Of a DNA stretch of 64,000 nucleotides, positions 1 through 7,388 are shown one piece after another. Where the stretch lies: the NCBI RefSeq assembly GCF_900182595.1, contig NZ_FXTN01000010.1:186001-250000 (forward strand). The letters run 5' to 3'. A model generated the notes under the pieces. That model had not been told where the DNA came from and ran no database searches. It saw nothing but the letters and a program-made list of their open reading frames with translations. Position 1 is the stretch's first letter, and every line of letters starts with the position of its first letter. The translations under genes were made by a program, and so were the position numbers. Source of the DNA: Pedobacter westerhofensis. Lineage in GTDB: Bacteria > Bacteroidota > Bacteroidia > Sphingobacteriales > Sphingobacteriaceae.

Positions 1-420
1 GCGTTTAATATCTATTTGATATTCTGTTTGTAAGCTGCTGAAGATTTCATCAAAGAAATGAATGTCACGGTCGCCCATATCGCCTGGCCCTTTCTGCCAG
101 CCGGCAAGTTTTCCCTCACGATCCAGCAATTGCCCCGGCGTTGGTAATCCCTGCGGAGCAACTACAATAGCATCCGGCCAAAGCTTGTCAAACCGGTGCG
201 CTTCAAACATATTCTTCATGTTGCCTCCGTGCCCGTGAAAAACAAAGATGACCGGACTTGGCTTGTCTTTAGCAGAGGCAGGTATATATACTATGGCTTC
301 CCTTTGCTGATCACCAATTGTCCACTTCCTTATCTGAAACGGATCAGAAGATTGTGCAGCTACTGTACCATAAAGTACGGATATTAATATGATGATAGTA
401 AGTTCGATTGCCCTTTTCAT
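1..420 (-). CDS. Secreted alpha/beta-hydrolase esterase, PHB depolymerase/feruloyl esterase type (3' end outside window)
   Basis: The first 140 residues are visible, read on the minus strand from the ATG at 418-420; the C-terminus lies beyond base 1. A signal peptide is clear: MKRAIEL, then a hydrophobic stretch ending GTVAAQS at about residue 22. The segment VIFVFHGHGGN (about residues 57-67) is the oxyanion-hole region of LpqC/PHB depolymerase-type esterases, followed by WPDAIVVAPQG and by GWQKGPGDMGDRDIHFFDE, which precedes the nucleophile elbow in this family. The catalytic Ser/Asp/His are not in the window. The substrate is unknown: these enzymes cleave polyhydroxybutyrate, feruloyl or acetyl esters. 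Family assignment is fairly safe; substrate is not. Confidence 0.75.
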   Translation of the reverse strand, partial: MKRAIELTIIILISVLYGTVAAQSSDPFQIRKWTIGDQQREAIVYIPASAKDKPSPVIFVFHGHGGNMKNMFEAHRFDKLWPDAIVVAPQGLPTPGQLLDREGKLAGWQKGPGDMGDRDIHFFDEIFSSLQTEYQIDIKR

Positions 421-452
421 ATGTTTTAATAAAACGTCATTTTCATCAAATA

Positions 453-1109
453 TTATGTATTTTCTTTTATCTCTTTCTTCGGCAAATAGAAATACCCCAG
501 AACTGACAGGCATAGTACTCCAAGCATTGCCCCACCCAATACATCCGTAAACCAATGTGCACCGAGGTATATTCTGGAGAAAGGTATAAGGAGAAGCATT
601 GCCGAAGATAAAGTGGTGACAGTTACCCGAACATAATAGTTAATCGACTTCAGGTTGCCCATTGCGATAATTAAAAAGCCAAAAAATACAGTATAAAACA
701 AAGTGTGGCCGCTGGGGAAACTTTGCTGTCTGGTTATTTCTATGATCCGTACCAGGTCTTTGCCTGGTCTTGGCCGATCAATGAGCATTTTGACCAGCGT
801 GCTGACCAAACCAGATAATGAAGTCAGTAAAGTGAATAAAGCTTCCTTTTTGTGATTGAATATAAAAAATAGTAATGCTACCACACCGACCGTAGTGCCC
901 GAGTATGGCATTGTGCCGAAGATGCTGATAAAAGCCATCAAATTATCCAGCGTAGCATTATTGTATTTCTGTATTAACCGTGATACATCAAGGTCAATAT
1001 ATGACAAAGGAAAGAAATAGATAAAACAACTTAATCCAATAAAGGCAGTCGTAATGATGAGGAGGGTATTTACGAGCAGCTGGCCTTTGCTTTTGCTTAA
1101 AACTTTCAT
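453..1109 (-). CDS. Membrane PAP2-family phosphatase
   Basis: An integral membrane phosphatase of the PAP2 superfamily, about 218 residues with roughly six hydrophobic segments. All three phosphatase motifs are present: K107 with R114-P115 (KX6RP), PSGH at 132-135, and S178-R179 with H185 and D189 (SRX5HX3D). The family dephosphorylates lipid phosphates such as phosphatidic acid or undecaprenyl pyrophosphate at the membrane face; the exact substrate cannot be read from sequence. I prefer the ATG at 1109, because the only upstream in-frame start is a GTG at 1151 that adds a polar 14-residue tail. A second, secreted PAP2 protein lies 1 kb away. Confidence 0.88.
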   Translation of the reverse strand: MKVLSKSKGQLLVNTLLIITTAFIGLSCFIYFFPLSYIDLDVSRLIQKYNNATLDNLMAFISIFGTMPYSGTTVGVVALLFFIFNHKKEALFTLLTSLSGLVSTLVKMLIDRPRPGKDLVRIIEITRQQSFPSGHTLFYTVFFGFLIIAMGNLKSINYYVRVTVTTLSSAMLLLIPFSRIYLGAHWFTDVLGGAMLGVLCLSVLGYFYLPKKEIKENT

Positions 1110-1400
1110 TATTCGGTTTGAAATGGGGATAAAATGCAGGTTGAGCTGCACTGTAATAACCGCAAATTACAGAAGAACTTTGTAATCTTTCTGGTGACAG
1201 ACAGAATTTCACCAGATTAAGTGATATTTTTATAAAACAATGATGCCAAATATTTTGCTTTATGGATGCATCTACAGAATTTCTACAGATTCATTTTTGA
1301 TATTTCGTTTACCTGTATTAGTATACCAATACCATTTACCATATCCGGTTAGACATGATAGAGAATATGTATATCATGTTGCCTATATCTTGAGGAGTAT

Positions 1401-1991
1401 ATGAAAAGCGAATTATTGGATAAAGTTGAAGAATTCGCCAATATGCTTTTAAAGCAGAGGCTGAGTAGAGATCTTTACTTTCACAACCTGAATCATACAA
1501 TAGAGGTGGTATCAGCTACACTTGATATTGGCTTACATTCCAATATTACTGAGGCGGAACTGGAGACAGTAGCTATTGCAGCATGGCTTCATGACCTGGG
1601 ATATTGCAGTACTTACAAAGGCCACGAAACCGAAAGTGCTAATATTGCCCGTGTATTTTTGACTATCCTGAAGATCGAGGAATCACGTATTGAACAAATC
1701 ATTTCCTGTATCCTGGCCACAAGGATGCCACAAAATCCATCTTCATTACTGGAGAAAATTATCTGCGATGCCGATTTTTATCACTTTACCCGCAACGATT
1801 ACCCAAGGCATGAGCAGGCACTCAAAAAGGAATGGGAGATCAATCTGAATTTGCACTACACTGATGAACAATGGAATAAACTAAATCATCATATGCTAAG
1901 GGAACACAATTACTGGACAGCATATGGAAAAACAGTCCTTCAACCAAAAAAGGAGCTGAATATCAGAAAACTGAACAAGGATATTCGATAA
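1401..1991 (+). CDS. HD-domain phosphohydrolase, stand-alone HD half of an HD-PycTM-like protein
   Basis: A soluble 196-residue HD-superfamily protein. Metal-binding residues are visible: H28 and H32 (FHNLNHT), the HD pair H64-D65 (WLHDLGY), H75 (GHE) and D123/D125 (CDADF). The layout, including CILATRMPQ and the closing QPKKELNIRKLNKDI, resembles the N-terminal HD domain of longer Bacteroidota proteins in which HD is followed by a PycTM membrane domain (Pycsar effector family). Here the protein stops right after the HD domain and no membrane domain follows in any frame before the next gene. No nucleotide cyclase gene is nearby. A GAGG stretch lies about 6 bases before the ATG. HD hydrolase is secure; the Pycsar relation is recall-based. 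Confidence 0.8.
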   Translation: MKSELLDKVEEFANMLLKQRLSRDLYFHNLNHTIEVVSATLDIGLHSNITEAELETVAIAAWLHDLGYCSTYKGHETESANIARVFLTILKIEESRIEQIISCILATRMPQNPSSLLEKIICDADFYHFTRNDYPRHEQALKKEWEINLNLHYTDEQWNKLNHHMLREHNYWTAYGKTVLQPKKELNIRKLNKDIR

Positions 1992-2084
1992 TACTTGTTG
2001 CTTTTTGTGCTGCTCTGTGATTTTGATTGCAGAGCCCGTGCCACTCAGTCAGATCAGAAGGAGATAAAGTGACCGGCGAAAAAC

Positions 2085-2882
2085 TTAGAATGTTCCGCTA
2101 AATGCCAGTCCTGCGGCTTTCTGCTGATACATTGGCACCACCGAATAATTTATGCTTTGCCTGCCAATCAGCATTTTTTTAAGATGAGGATAAACGAGAT
2201 AGGCAATTTTGGTTGATGCGATACCAAATCCTGCTCCTGCCACTACATCACTTAACCAATGCTTATTATTATATAGCCTTAAGGCTCCGGTAGCCGTGGC
2301 TACAGCATATCCAGCATAACCTATCCATGGAGAAACATCACAGTACTCCTGATTTAAAAACTCAGCTGCAGCAAAAGCATTAGCGGTGTGTCCGGAAGGA
2401 AAAGAATAGTTGTTGGAACCGTCAGGCCGGGGCCTGTCAGCCAAATGCTTGATGGTTGTTGTGGTTACGCCCATAATACCAAAAGATAACAGATATAATC
2501 CAGTCTGGTCGGCAATGCTGTGCCTGCCTTTTACTCCTGCAAGGTTTAAACCGTAAACAGCTACCATAGGCGCATATTGCAGATAATTATCCAGGTGATG
2601 TGCAAATAAAGGGTGGTCTTCCTGTATCTCTGATTTTGTACTAAAATCAAGAGTTCTGATACCATTGTTGCTTAAGGAAAGTAATCCATATGAAACCAGG
2701 ACGGCCGGAATAATGAAAGACCTGACAGTTGGTGGATTTTGTCCGCGGGTCTTCATTAACAATACCGGTTCAGTAGTCATCGAGTCTGGCTTTTGAGCTA
2801 CTATATTCTGAGCCAAAAGAAATCCCGGTAATACAGTTAGCACGACAAGGATTTGGGTTTTAATGGTACTGAGAAGTTTCAT
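2085..2882 (-). CDS. Secreted/periplasmic PAP2-family phosphatase
   Basis: 265 residues with an N-terminal signal peptide (hydrophobic to about residue 24, FLLAQN). The PAP2 signature is complete: K145 with R152-P153, PSGH at 162-165, and H208 with D212 (KHWLSDV). The second and third motifs sit next to short hydrophobic stretches, so it may be membrane attached. It differs from the first PAP2 gene by having a cleavable leader and an extra N-terminal region. The likely role is phosphate-ester hydrolysis in the periplasm, such as lipid phosphate recycling or acid phosphatase activity. It converges on the HD gene with a 93-base gap that shows no clear terminator. Confidence 0.87.
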   Translation of the reverse strand: MKLLSTIKTQILVVLTVLPGFLLAQNIVAQKPDSMTTEPVLLMKTRGQNPPTVRSFIIPAVLVSYGLLSLSNNGIRTLDFSTKSEIQEDHPLFAHHLDNYLQYAPMVAVYGLNLAGVKGRHSIADQTGLYLLSFGIMGVTTTTIKHLADRPRPDGSNNYSFPSGHTANAFAAAEFLNQEYCDVSPWIGYAGYAVATATGALRLYNNKHWLSDVVAGAGFGIASTKIAYLVYPHLKKMLIGRQSINYSVVPMYQQKAAGLAFSGTF

Positions 2883-3018
2883 ATATTTATTTTGTAAATT
2901 CGCTTACTGCGATACCGGCAAAGAAAATGCTCAATACTGGAGAAACTTTGTTTTTCAGCCAATTATCATTCTACAATCTCCAAGTGTTGATCATTGACAT
3001 TACTCATCTTATTGAATA

Positions 3019-3378
3019 TCAATCATGATAGATTTCCTTTAGCTTTTTAATCAAATCATCCTGCTCTCTGATCATTCTTTGTTGTGTAAGCAATAGCTTG
3101 TCCTGTCTCTTTACAACATCTTTCAGTAAGGAGATTTTATTGTTATCCTTATCATGGATCCTGAGTGAGGTTGTTAAATCTTCAGGCTCATAAAACTGAA
3201 AAAAATTTACTTTTAAGACTTCAGAGATTTGTATCAGGGAGTAAGGATCTATCACATCAAACTTAAAGAAGTCTTTTAGGAATACATTTCTCGCACGTAA
3301 TGTCTCGACGAACTTACCGTGAGTAAGGCCCTGCCTATTCATCTCCTTCCAGATCAGCATTCCAATTCGTTCTTTCAT
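3019..3378 (-). CDS. Small HTH-like protein with C-terminal coiled coil
   Basis: 119 residues, cytoplasmic. The first 70 residues (MNRQGLTHGKFVETLRARN through PYSLIQISEVLKVNFFQFY) have the spacing of an XRE/Cro-type helix-turn-helix, ending in the pattern 'SEVLKVNFFQFYEPEDL' common in XRE-like proteins. The tail from about residue 84 (LLKDVVKRQDKLL to the end) is a strongly heptad-like helix that probably dimerises. It lies 34 bases beyond the frameshifted sulfatase gene on the same strand. A regulatory role is inferred from fold only; target unknown. Confidence 0.6.
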   Translation of the reverse strand: MKERIGMLIWKEMNRQGLTHGKFVETLRARNVFLKDFFKFDVIDPYSLIQISEVLKVNFFQFYEPEDLTTSLRIHDKDNNKISLLKDVVKRQDKLLLTQQRMIREQDDLIKKLKEIYHD

Positions 3379-3412
3379 TTAAAGGGTATTCTAGTCGGTT
3401 TAAATCTATTTA

Positions 3413-3661
3413 CTAGTGCATACCGCCATTTTTAAAAAGGTCGTAGGCAGTTTGATAGTTTGCAATAGCTTTATTGATAGTTCCTGCAGACAATGGCGAA
3501 GGTATCTGCTCATTTCTGACCTTGTTGTATAAGAAGGTCTCCGTTTTCTGTTGCGGCCCCAGGATTACCAGGCTATCCTGTCTGAGATAGGCGAGTTTTT
3601 GGTAGGTACCTAATATTGCCCTTGGCTGGTAACTTGCATTCAGAACATTTTTCCCGTACAA
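3413..3661 (-). pseudogene. Displaced C-terminal piece of the LtaS-type sulfatase (after frameshift)
   Basis: This frame opens with YGKNVLNASYQPRAILGTYQ, the usual C-terminal segment of Bacteroidota LTA-synthase-family sulfatases, but has no credible start of its own (a TTG at 3661 inside the upstream gene). Adding one A on the plus strand next to base 3673 makes the joint read GWNYQSNLYGKNVL, joining it to the 571-residue gene at 3640-5355. It is therefore the last 80 or so residues of that gene, put out of frame by a one-base loss. Whether this is a real mutation or an assembly error cannot be told here. Confidence 0.85.
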
Positions 3662-5355
3662 ATTGCTCTGGTATTCCAGCCCAGCAGTCCAAATAGTGTT
3701 GGATAAAGATCAATCTGCGAGCACATTTTGCTGATCACCTGCCTGCCATCATGAGGAAGGTTAAGGATGATACATGGTATATGGTATTTGCTGATATCGA
3801 TTTCATTTTTACCAGCGCTGGATGCACAATGGTCGGCAACAATAATTACAACGATCTTTCTAAACCAGGGCCTCAGTTTGAGATGTTCGATAAATTTCCC
3901 TATCGCATAGTCGGTGTAGCGGACGGCTCCATCCCTGCCACTGCCCGAAGGCAGGTTGATTTCGCCCGAAGGATAGGTAAACGGACGGTGGTTAGAAGTA
4001 GTCATAACGAAATTATAAAAAGGTTTGCCCTCTTTGTATTGCTGATCAGAACCTCTTAGTACTGCATCAAAGAGGTCTTCATCACTGATACCCCAGGCAT
4101 TTTCAAAATGAACCTGGTTATTGCCAATGATTGTTCTTTTTGTATGATAGGTATCGCCCAATTTGATACTTCTGCCGCGATCCGTAATATCAAAGCCGTT
4201 ACTTCCGAAATATTCATTCATATTATCAAAATACCCATCGCCGCCGTAGTAGAATGTACGGTGGTATCCCTCCTGCTCAAAAATATGTCCTACGGTACTG
4301 AGGTTTTGATTGCCTGGTCTTCGTACAATACTGCTCCCCGGCGTTGGTGGGGCCGAGATCGTCAGCGCCTCCATTCCCCGCACGGTTCTGGTTCCGGCAG
4401 CGTACATATTGGTAAACAACAGGTTATGATTTGCGAGTGAATCCAACACGGGCATGAGGTGTTGTGTATTGCCGAAATGCTCCATAAAATCTGCACTCAG
4501 GCTCTCGACGGTAATCATGATTACATTTGGTTTGTAAACCGGCCCGGGATTAATGATTTCTCGTTTTATACTGTTGCCCTCTTTTAAAAAGCGGCTATTC
4601 TTCTCTTTCAGTTCTGATCTGATCACCCGGTATGCCTCATCCTTTGGCAGCAGGGAATAGAAATCATTATAGCTGAGTTCATTATTTTTGAAAGCAGCAA
4701 AAAAAGAATATATCCCCGCTTTTGACAGTTCATTTTGATATCTGTTGGTACCGGATTCGGCCATTGCATTGCTCAGTACAAAAGGAGCAACAATCGTCAG
4801 CAGCAAAATAACCCCAGACTTTAGCGCTCTTCTCTGAAATGGCAGTTTCTCCTGAAACGCTGTAATAAAAACTTTCATTTTGGAGAACATCCAGAAGAGG
4901 AATAAGACTGCAAGTAATACTCCTCCTATCAATAAGGGTAATGGATAAGATTCGTTGATATTATTGATCACTTCATAGGTGTAAATCAGATAATCAACGG
5001 CAATAAAGTTAAAGCGGCTTTCAAATTCCTGCCAGAAGGTGATCTCGGCAAAAAAAGAAAAAAATGAAATAAACAGTAAAAGGCAGAGCCAGGTATAGGT
5101 GAATATTTTATCGCCCTTTGTTCCCGTCCACTTTGAAGGAAGCAGTAACAAATAGAGATTATAAATGCAAACCAAAAACAAGGCAACTGCAAAATCATAG
5201 GCAAATCCCAGCACGTAAAGGCTGAGAACAGCTGAAATACTAAAGTTTGTTTTCGGTAAAGAGATAACCAATAATCCGGTTCTGACCAGAAAGGAACAAA
5301 TAACGAAACTTGCAAAGAACGAAAACAGCACACTGTACCTACCTCTAAAGATCAT
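3640..5355 (-). CDS. LTA synthase-family membrane sulfatase (C-terminus lost by frameshift)
   Basis: An LtaS/alkaline-phosphatase-superfamily protein with about five N-terminal membrane segments (residues 8-35, 40-72, 85-105, 140-157, 180-195) and an extracytoplasmic sulfatase domain from about 275. NVIMITVESLS carries metal ligand E284; GTRTVRGME contains the likely catalytic Thr (T324); VADHC supplies the late Asp-His metal ligands. In Gram-negative Bacteroidota such enzymes probably transfer phosphoglycerol or phosphoethanolamine-type groups to envelope glycans. The frame breaks after GLLGWN, so it ends with nine foreign residues (TRAICTGKMF). Catalytic residues lie before the break, so partial function is possible. 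Confidence 0.85.
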   Translation of the reverse strand: MIFRGRYSVLFSFFASFVICSFLVRTGLLVISLPKTNFSISAVLSLYVLGFAYDFAVALFLVCIYNLYLLLLPSKWTGTKGDKIFTYTWLCLLLFISFFSFFAEITFWQEFESRFNFIAVDYLIYTYEVINNINESYPLPLLIGGVLLAVLFLFWMFSKMKVFITAFQEKLPFQRRALKSGVILLLTIVAPFVLSNAMAESGTNRYQNELSKAGIYSFFAAFKNNELSYNDFYSLLPKDEAYRVIRSELKEKNSRFLKEGNSIKREIINPGPVYKPNVIMITVESLSADFMEHFGNTQHLMPVLDSLANHNLLFTNMYAAGTRTVRGMEALTISAPPTPGSSIVRRPGNQNLSTVGHIFEQEGYHRTFYYGGDGYFDNMNEYFGSNGFDITDRGRSIKLGDTYHTKRTIIGNNQVHFENAWGISDEDLFDAVLRGSDQQYKEGKPFYNFVMTTSNHRPFTYPSGEINLPSGSGRDGAVRYTDYAIGKFIEHLKLRPWFRKIVVIIVADHCASSAGKNEIDISKYHIPCIILNLPHDGRQVISKMCSQIDLYPTLFGLLGWNTRAICTGKMF

Positions 5356-5477
5356 TTTAACAATTGAAATTGACTATGAACGCAAGGTATTATCCAATTC
5401 TGTAGAGATTCTGGATTTCAGCCATGACAGAAGTGGACAGCCAGTATTTAGTCATCTCAAAGCCCGCCAGGCTCGGA

Positions 5478-6032
5478 CTACAAGGCCGGAATCTCCGGAT
5501 CTTTTGTGGACTCCTCTTTATGGTCAAACTTAAGGTTTCCAAACTTGTAGCTGAAGGTAATGCCGAACGAGCGGTATGGAACCTGCCTTATTGCATATTG
5601 TCTGTTAGCTGCCTGGATAATGGTGGTATTCTGGTTGATATATTTATTAAATGGATCAGTTGCGCTCAGGCCGACACTCATCTTCTTGTTCATGAATTGC
5701 TTACGTATTGCCATGGTATAGAACAGGAATGAAGCATTGGTTCCCTGAATACCCACCCTTGGTGAATTGTAATTTCCAAAAAGCTCGGCAGATAACTCTT
5801 TGGGAAATTGGTAAGCCGCGTTGAGATTCAGCCGGTACTCCATTCCGTCGGTATTTTGGTCAAGCCCTTTGTAATTAAAAATGATTGCTTTATGAGAGAT
5901 CATTGCATTGGAACGTAGAGTAAGCTTACTATGGTAATCATAAGCGGCTTCGCATGTAAATTGCTCGGTAGTCAGGTATTTACTGATGCTGTCTGACAGT
6001 TCAGTTTCATCTTCAATGATTAGTATTTTCAT
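5478..6032 (-). pseudogene. Chimera: start of an OmpR-type response regulator joined to the end of a TonB-type outer-membrane barrel
   Basis: The first 33 residues or so (MKILIIEDETELSDSISKYL, then TTEQFTCEAAYDY) are the beta1-alpha1-beta2 start of a receiver domain, with the acidic pair of the phosphorylation pocket. From about residue 34 the protein is the last 150 residues of an outer membrane beta-barrel family protein (PF14905 type): YNSPRVGIQG, IRKQFMNKKMSVGL, DPFNKYINQ, VPYRSFGITFSYKFGNLKF. The phosphoacceptor Asp, the DNA-binding domain and the barrel's leader and plug are all missing. The simplest reading is one deletion joining a regulator gene to a barrel gene further down the same strand, in frame. 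The product cannot work as either parent. Confidence 0.82.
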
Positions 6033-6046
6033 CCCGTTTAGGCTTA

Positions 6047-6090
6047 TTTGTAAACTGGCGCAGGAATGATATCTTGCGCCAGTTTACAAA
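6047..6090. repeat. Perfect 16-bp inverted repeat with 12-base loop
   Basis: Bases 6047-6062 (TTTGTAAACTGGCGCA) are exactly repeated inverted at 6075-6090, and the stem can be extended about five pairs past a one-base bulge. It lies 15-58 bases before the start codon of the chimeric gene and about 65 bases after the PepSY gene stop. There is no T-run on either side, so it is a poor intrinsic terminator. It could be an operator or mRNA leader of the lost regulator gene, or the end of a small palindromic element. Confidence 0.75.
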
Positions 6091-6154
6091 ATAAGATTAA
6101 AATACTGGATTAATTCTGAAGTTGAGTATACAGTATGAAAGATACTTATATGGA

Positions 6155-7336
6155 TTAAACTAAAGCCGCTTTTGGCTTTTTGTTCTTTTTCTTATTGCCT
6201 TTTGGCAACCAGATAATAAATCCGGTAATGGGCAAACTTGCTGATATGACACAAACAAGAAACGCGATAATCTTGGTAAGGATGCCACCAATTGCACCAA
6301 CATGGAGATCATAGTTTAACTTCATGATCGTATCCCCACCGTTCCCCTGCCCATAAGGCATTCCGGCTTTCAGCAGCTTCACCGAATGCTGCTCGTAAGA
6401 CTCGCTGGTCTCCAGATATCTTGTTCCCGGTTTTGGATTAAGATCCAGGTTCCAGGCACCTGCTTTTCCATAAGGAAATCCAATCGTAACATCCACACTG
6501 CTCAAATCTATTTTCCTCGCGAGGACTTTGTTATAAATGAAGTCTTCATCCGGGATATTTCTTACTGCGGTTAGGGTGCTGTCAGACTTGATACGCTCAA
6601 ACCTGCCCTTGCTTTTCTCTCCCCCGGATGCTGCCCAGTATACACTATTGGAAAACCATCTCATACCGTACACCATCCCTGTCAGTCCCAGGATCAGGGC
6701 AATAAGCAAAGAGTAAAATCCGAGCACATTGTGCAAATCATAATTCAGCCGTTTAAAGCTTGCTTTGGTTTTGATAAAAAAGCTTTGCTGTCTGGTAGAG
6801 CGCGTCCACTTTTTGGGCCACCAGAGCACCATACCGGTAATCAGCGTTATGACGAAGATCAGGGTTGCGTAAGCTACAAGTGGTTGCCCTATGTTTCTTG
6901 GCAGCCAAAGCTGATAATGTCCGGTGAGCATAATCCGGTAGAAGTCTTCTTCCAGTGGCTGCTGTTTTAAAAGCTTGCCGGTATATGGGTTGATCCAGGT
7001 GATCAAAAAGTTTTTTCTGTCTCCATACCAGGTAATAATTGTGCTCCTGTTACGACCGCGATAGATCACATGTGATATTCCGGGAATTTTGTAACCTTCG
7101 ATCGTCTTCTGTTTGAGGACAGAAGGTGGAAGGAATGGTTTTCCATGGTCCTCTACCGTTTGATAAGGCTGCAGCAATATACGCAGCTCCTGTTCAAAGG
7201 TTAAGATTGCTCCCGTAATACTTACTATAACAACGATAATACCGCTTACAAGGCCCAGCCATAGATGCAGCCAGGCAGATACACGATAGAAGACTGAGCG
7301 TTTTTTCTTTTTCTTGGTTGGTCTGGATGTGATCAT
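6155..7336 (-). CDS. PepSY-associated membrane protein of the siderophore-uptake operon
   Basis: About 393 residues in a four-helix PepSY_TM layout: a lysine-rich start (TKKKKKRS), a first membrane helix with VSGIIVVIVSITGAILTFEQ, a periplasmic PepSY region, ITLITGMVLWWPKKW, a helix near YDLHNVLGFYSLLIALILGL, and a last helix SASLPITGFIIWLPKG before a lysine-rich tail. Such proteins sit beside TonB-dependent siderophore receptors and are thought to reduce or handle ferric siderophores at the inner membrane. I take the ATG at 7336. The longer reading from 7372 would translate a terminator hairpin (7345-7369) and its T-run. It is the third gene after the receptor and DUF4374 genes. Confidence 0.85.
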   Translation of the reverse strand: MITSRPTKKKKKRSVFYRVSAWLHLWLGLVSGIIVVIVSITGAILTFEQELRILLQPYQTVEDHGKPFLPPSVLKQKTIEGYKIPGISHVIYRGRNRSTIITWYGDRKNFLITWINPYTGKLLKQQPLEEDFYRIMLTGHYQLWLPRNIGQPLVAYATLIFVITLITGMVLWWPKKWTRSTRQQSFFIKTKASFKRLNYDLHNVLGFYSLLIALILGLTGMVYGMRWFSNSVYWAASGGEKSKGRFERIKSDSTLTAVRNIPDEDFIYNKVLARKIDLSSVDVTIGFPYGKAGAWNLDLNPKPGTRYLETSESYEQHSVKLLKAGMPYGQGNGGDTIMKLNYDLHVGAIGGILTKIIAFLVCVISASLPITGFIIWLPKGNKKKNKKPKAALV

Positions 7337-7369
7337 AAAAAAAAGCTGGGCAAAATTCATTTGCCCAGC
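7337..7369 (-). terminator. Intrinsic terminator between DUF4374 and PepSY genes
   Basis: On the minus strand a perfect 10-bp stem (GCTGGGCAAA/TTTGCCCAGC at 7345-7354 and 7360-7369) with a 5-base loop is followed directly by eight T (7337-7344). It starts 20 bases after the DUF4374 stop and ends at the PepSY start codon, so it should reduce read-through into the PepSY gene. Confidence 0.85.
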
Positions 7370-7388
7370 CATATATTATTTGGGTGAA

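Noticed and set aside
196..387. Plus-strand 63-residue frame at the left edge
   Set aside because: Shadow of the esterase gene, whose frame continues across the edge.
3751..4440. Two plus-strand frames within the LtaS-type gene
   Set aside because: Antisense shadows of the sulfatase catalytic region.
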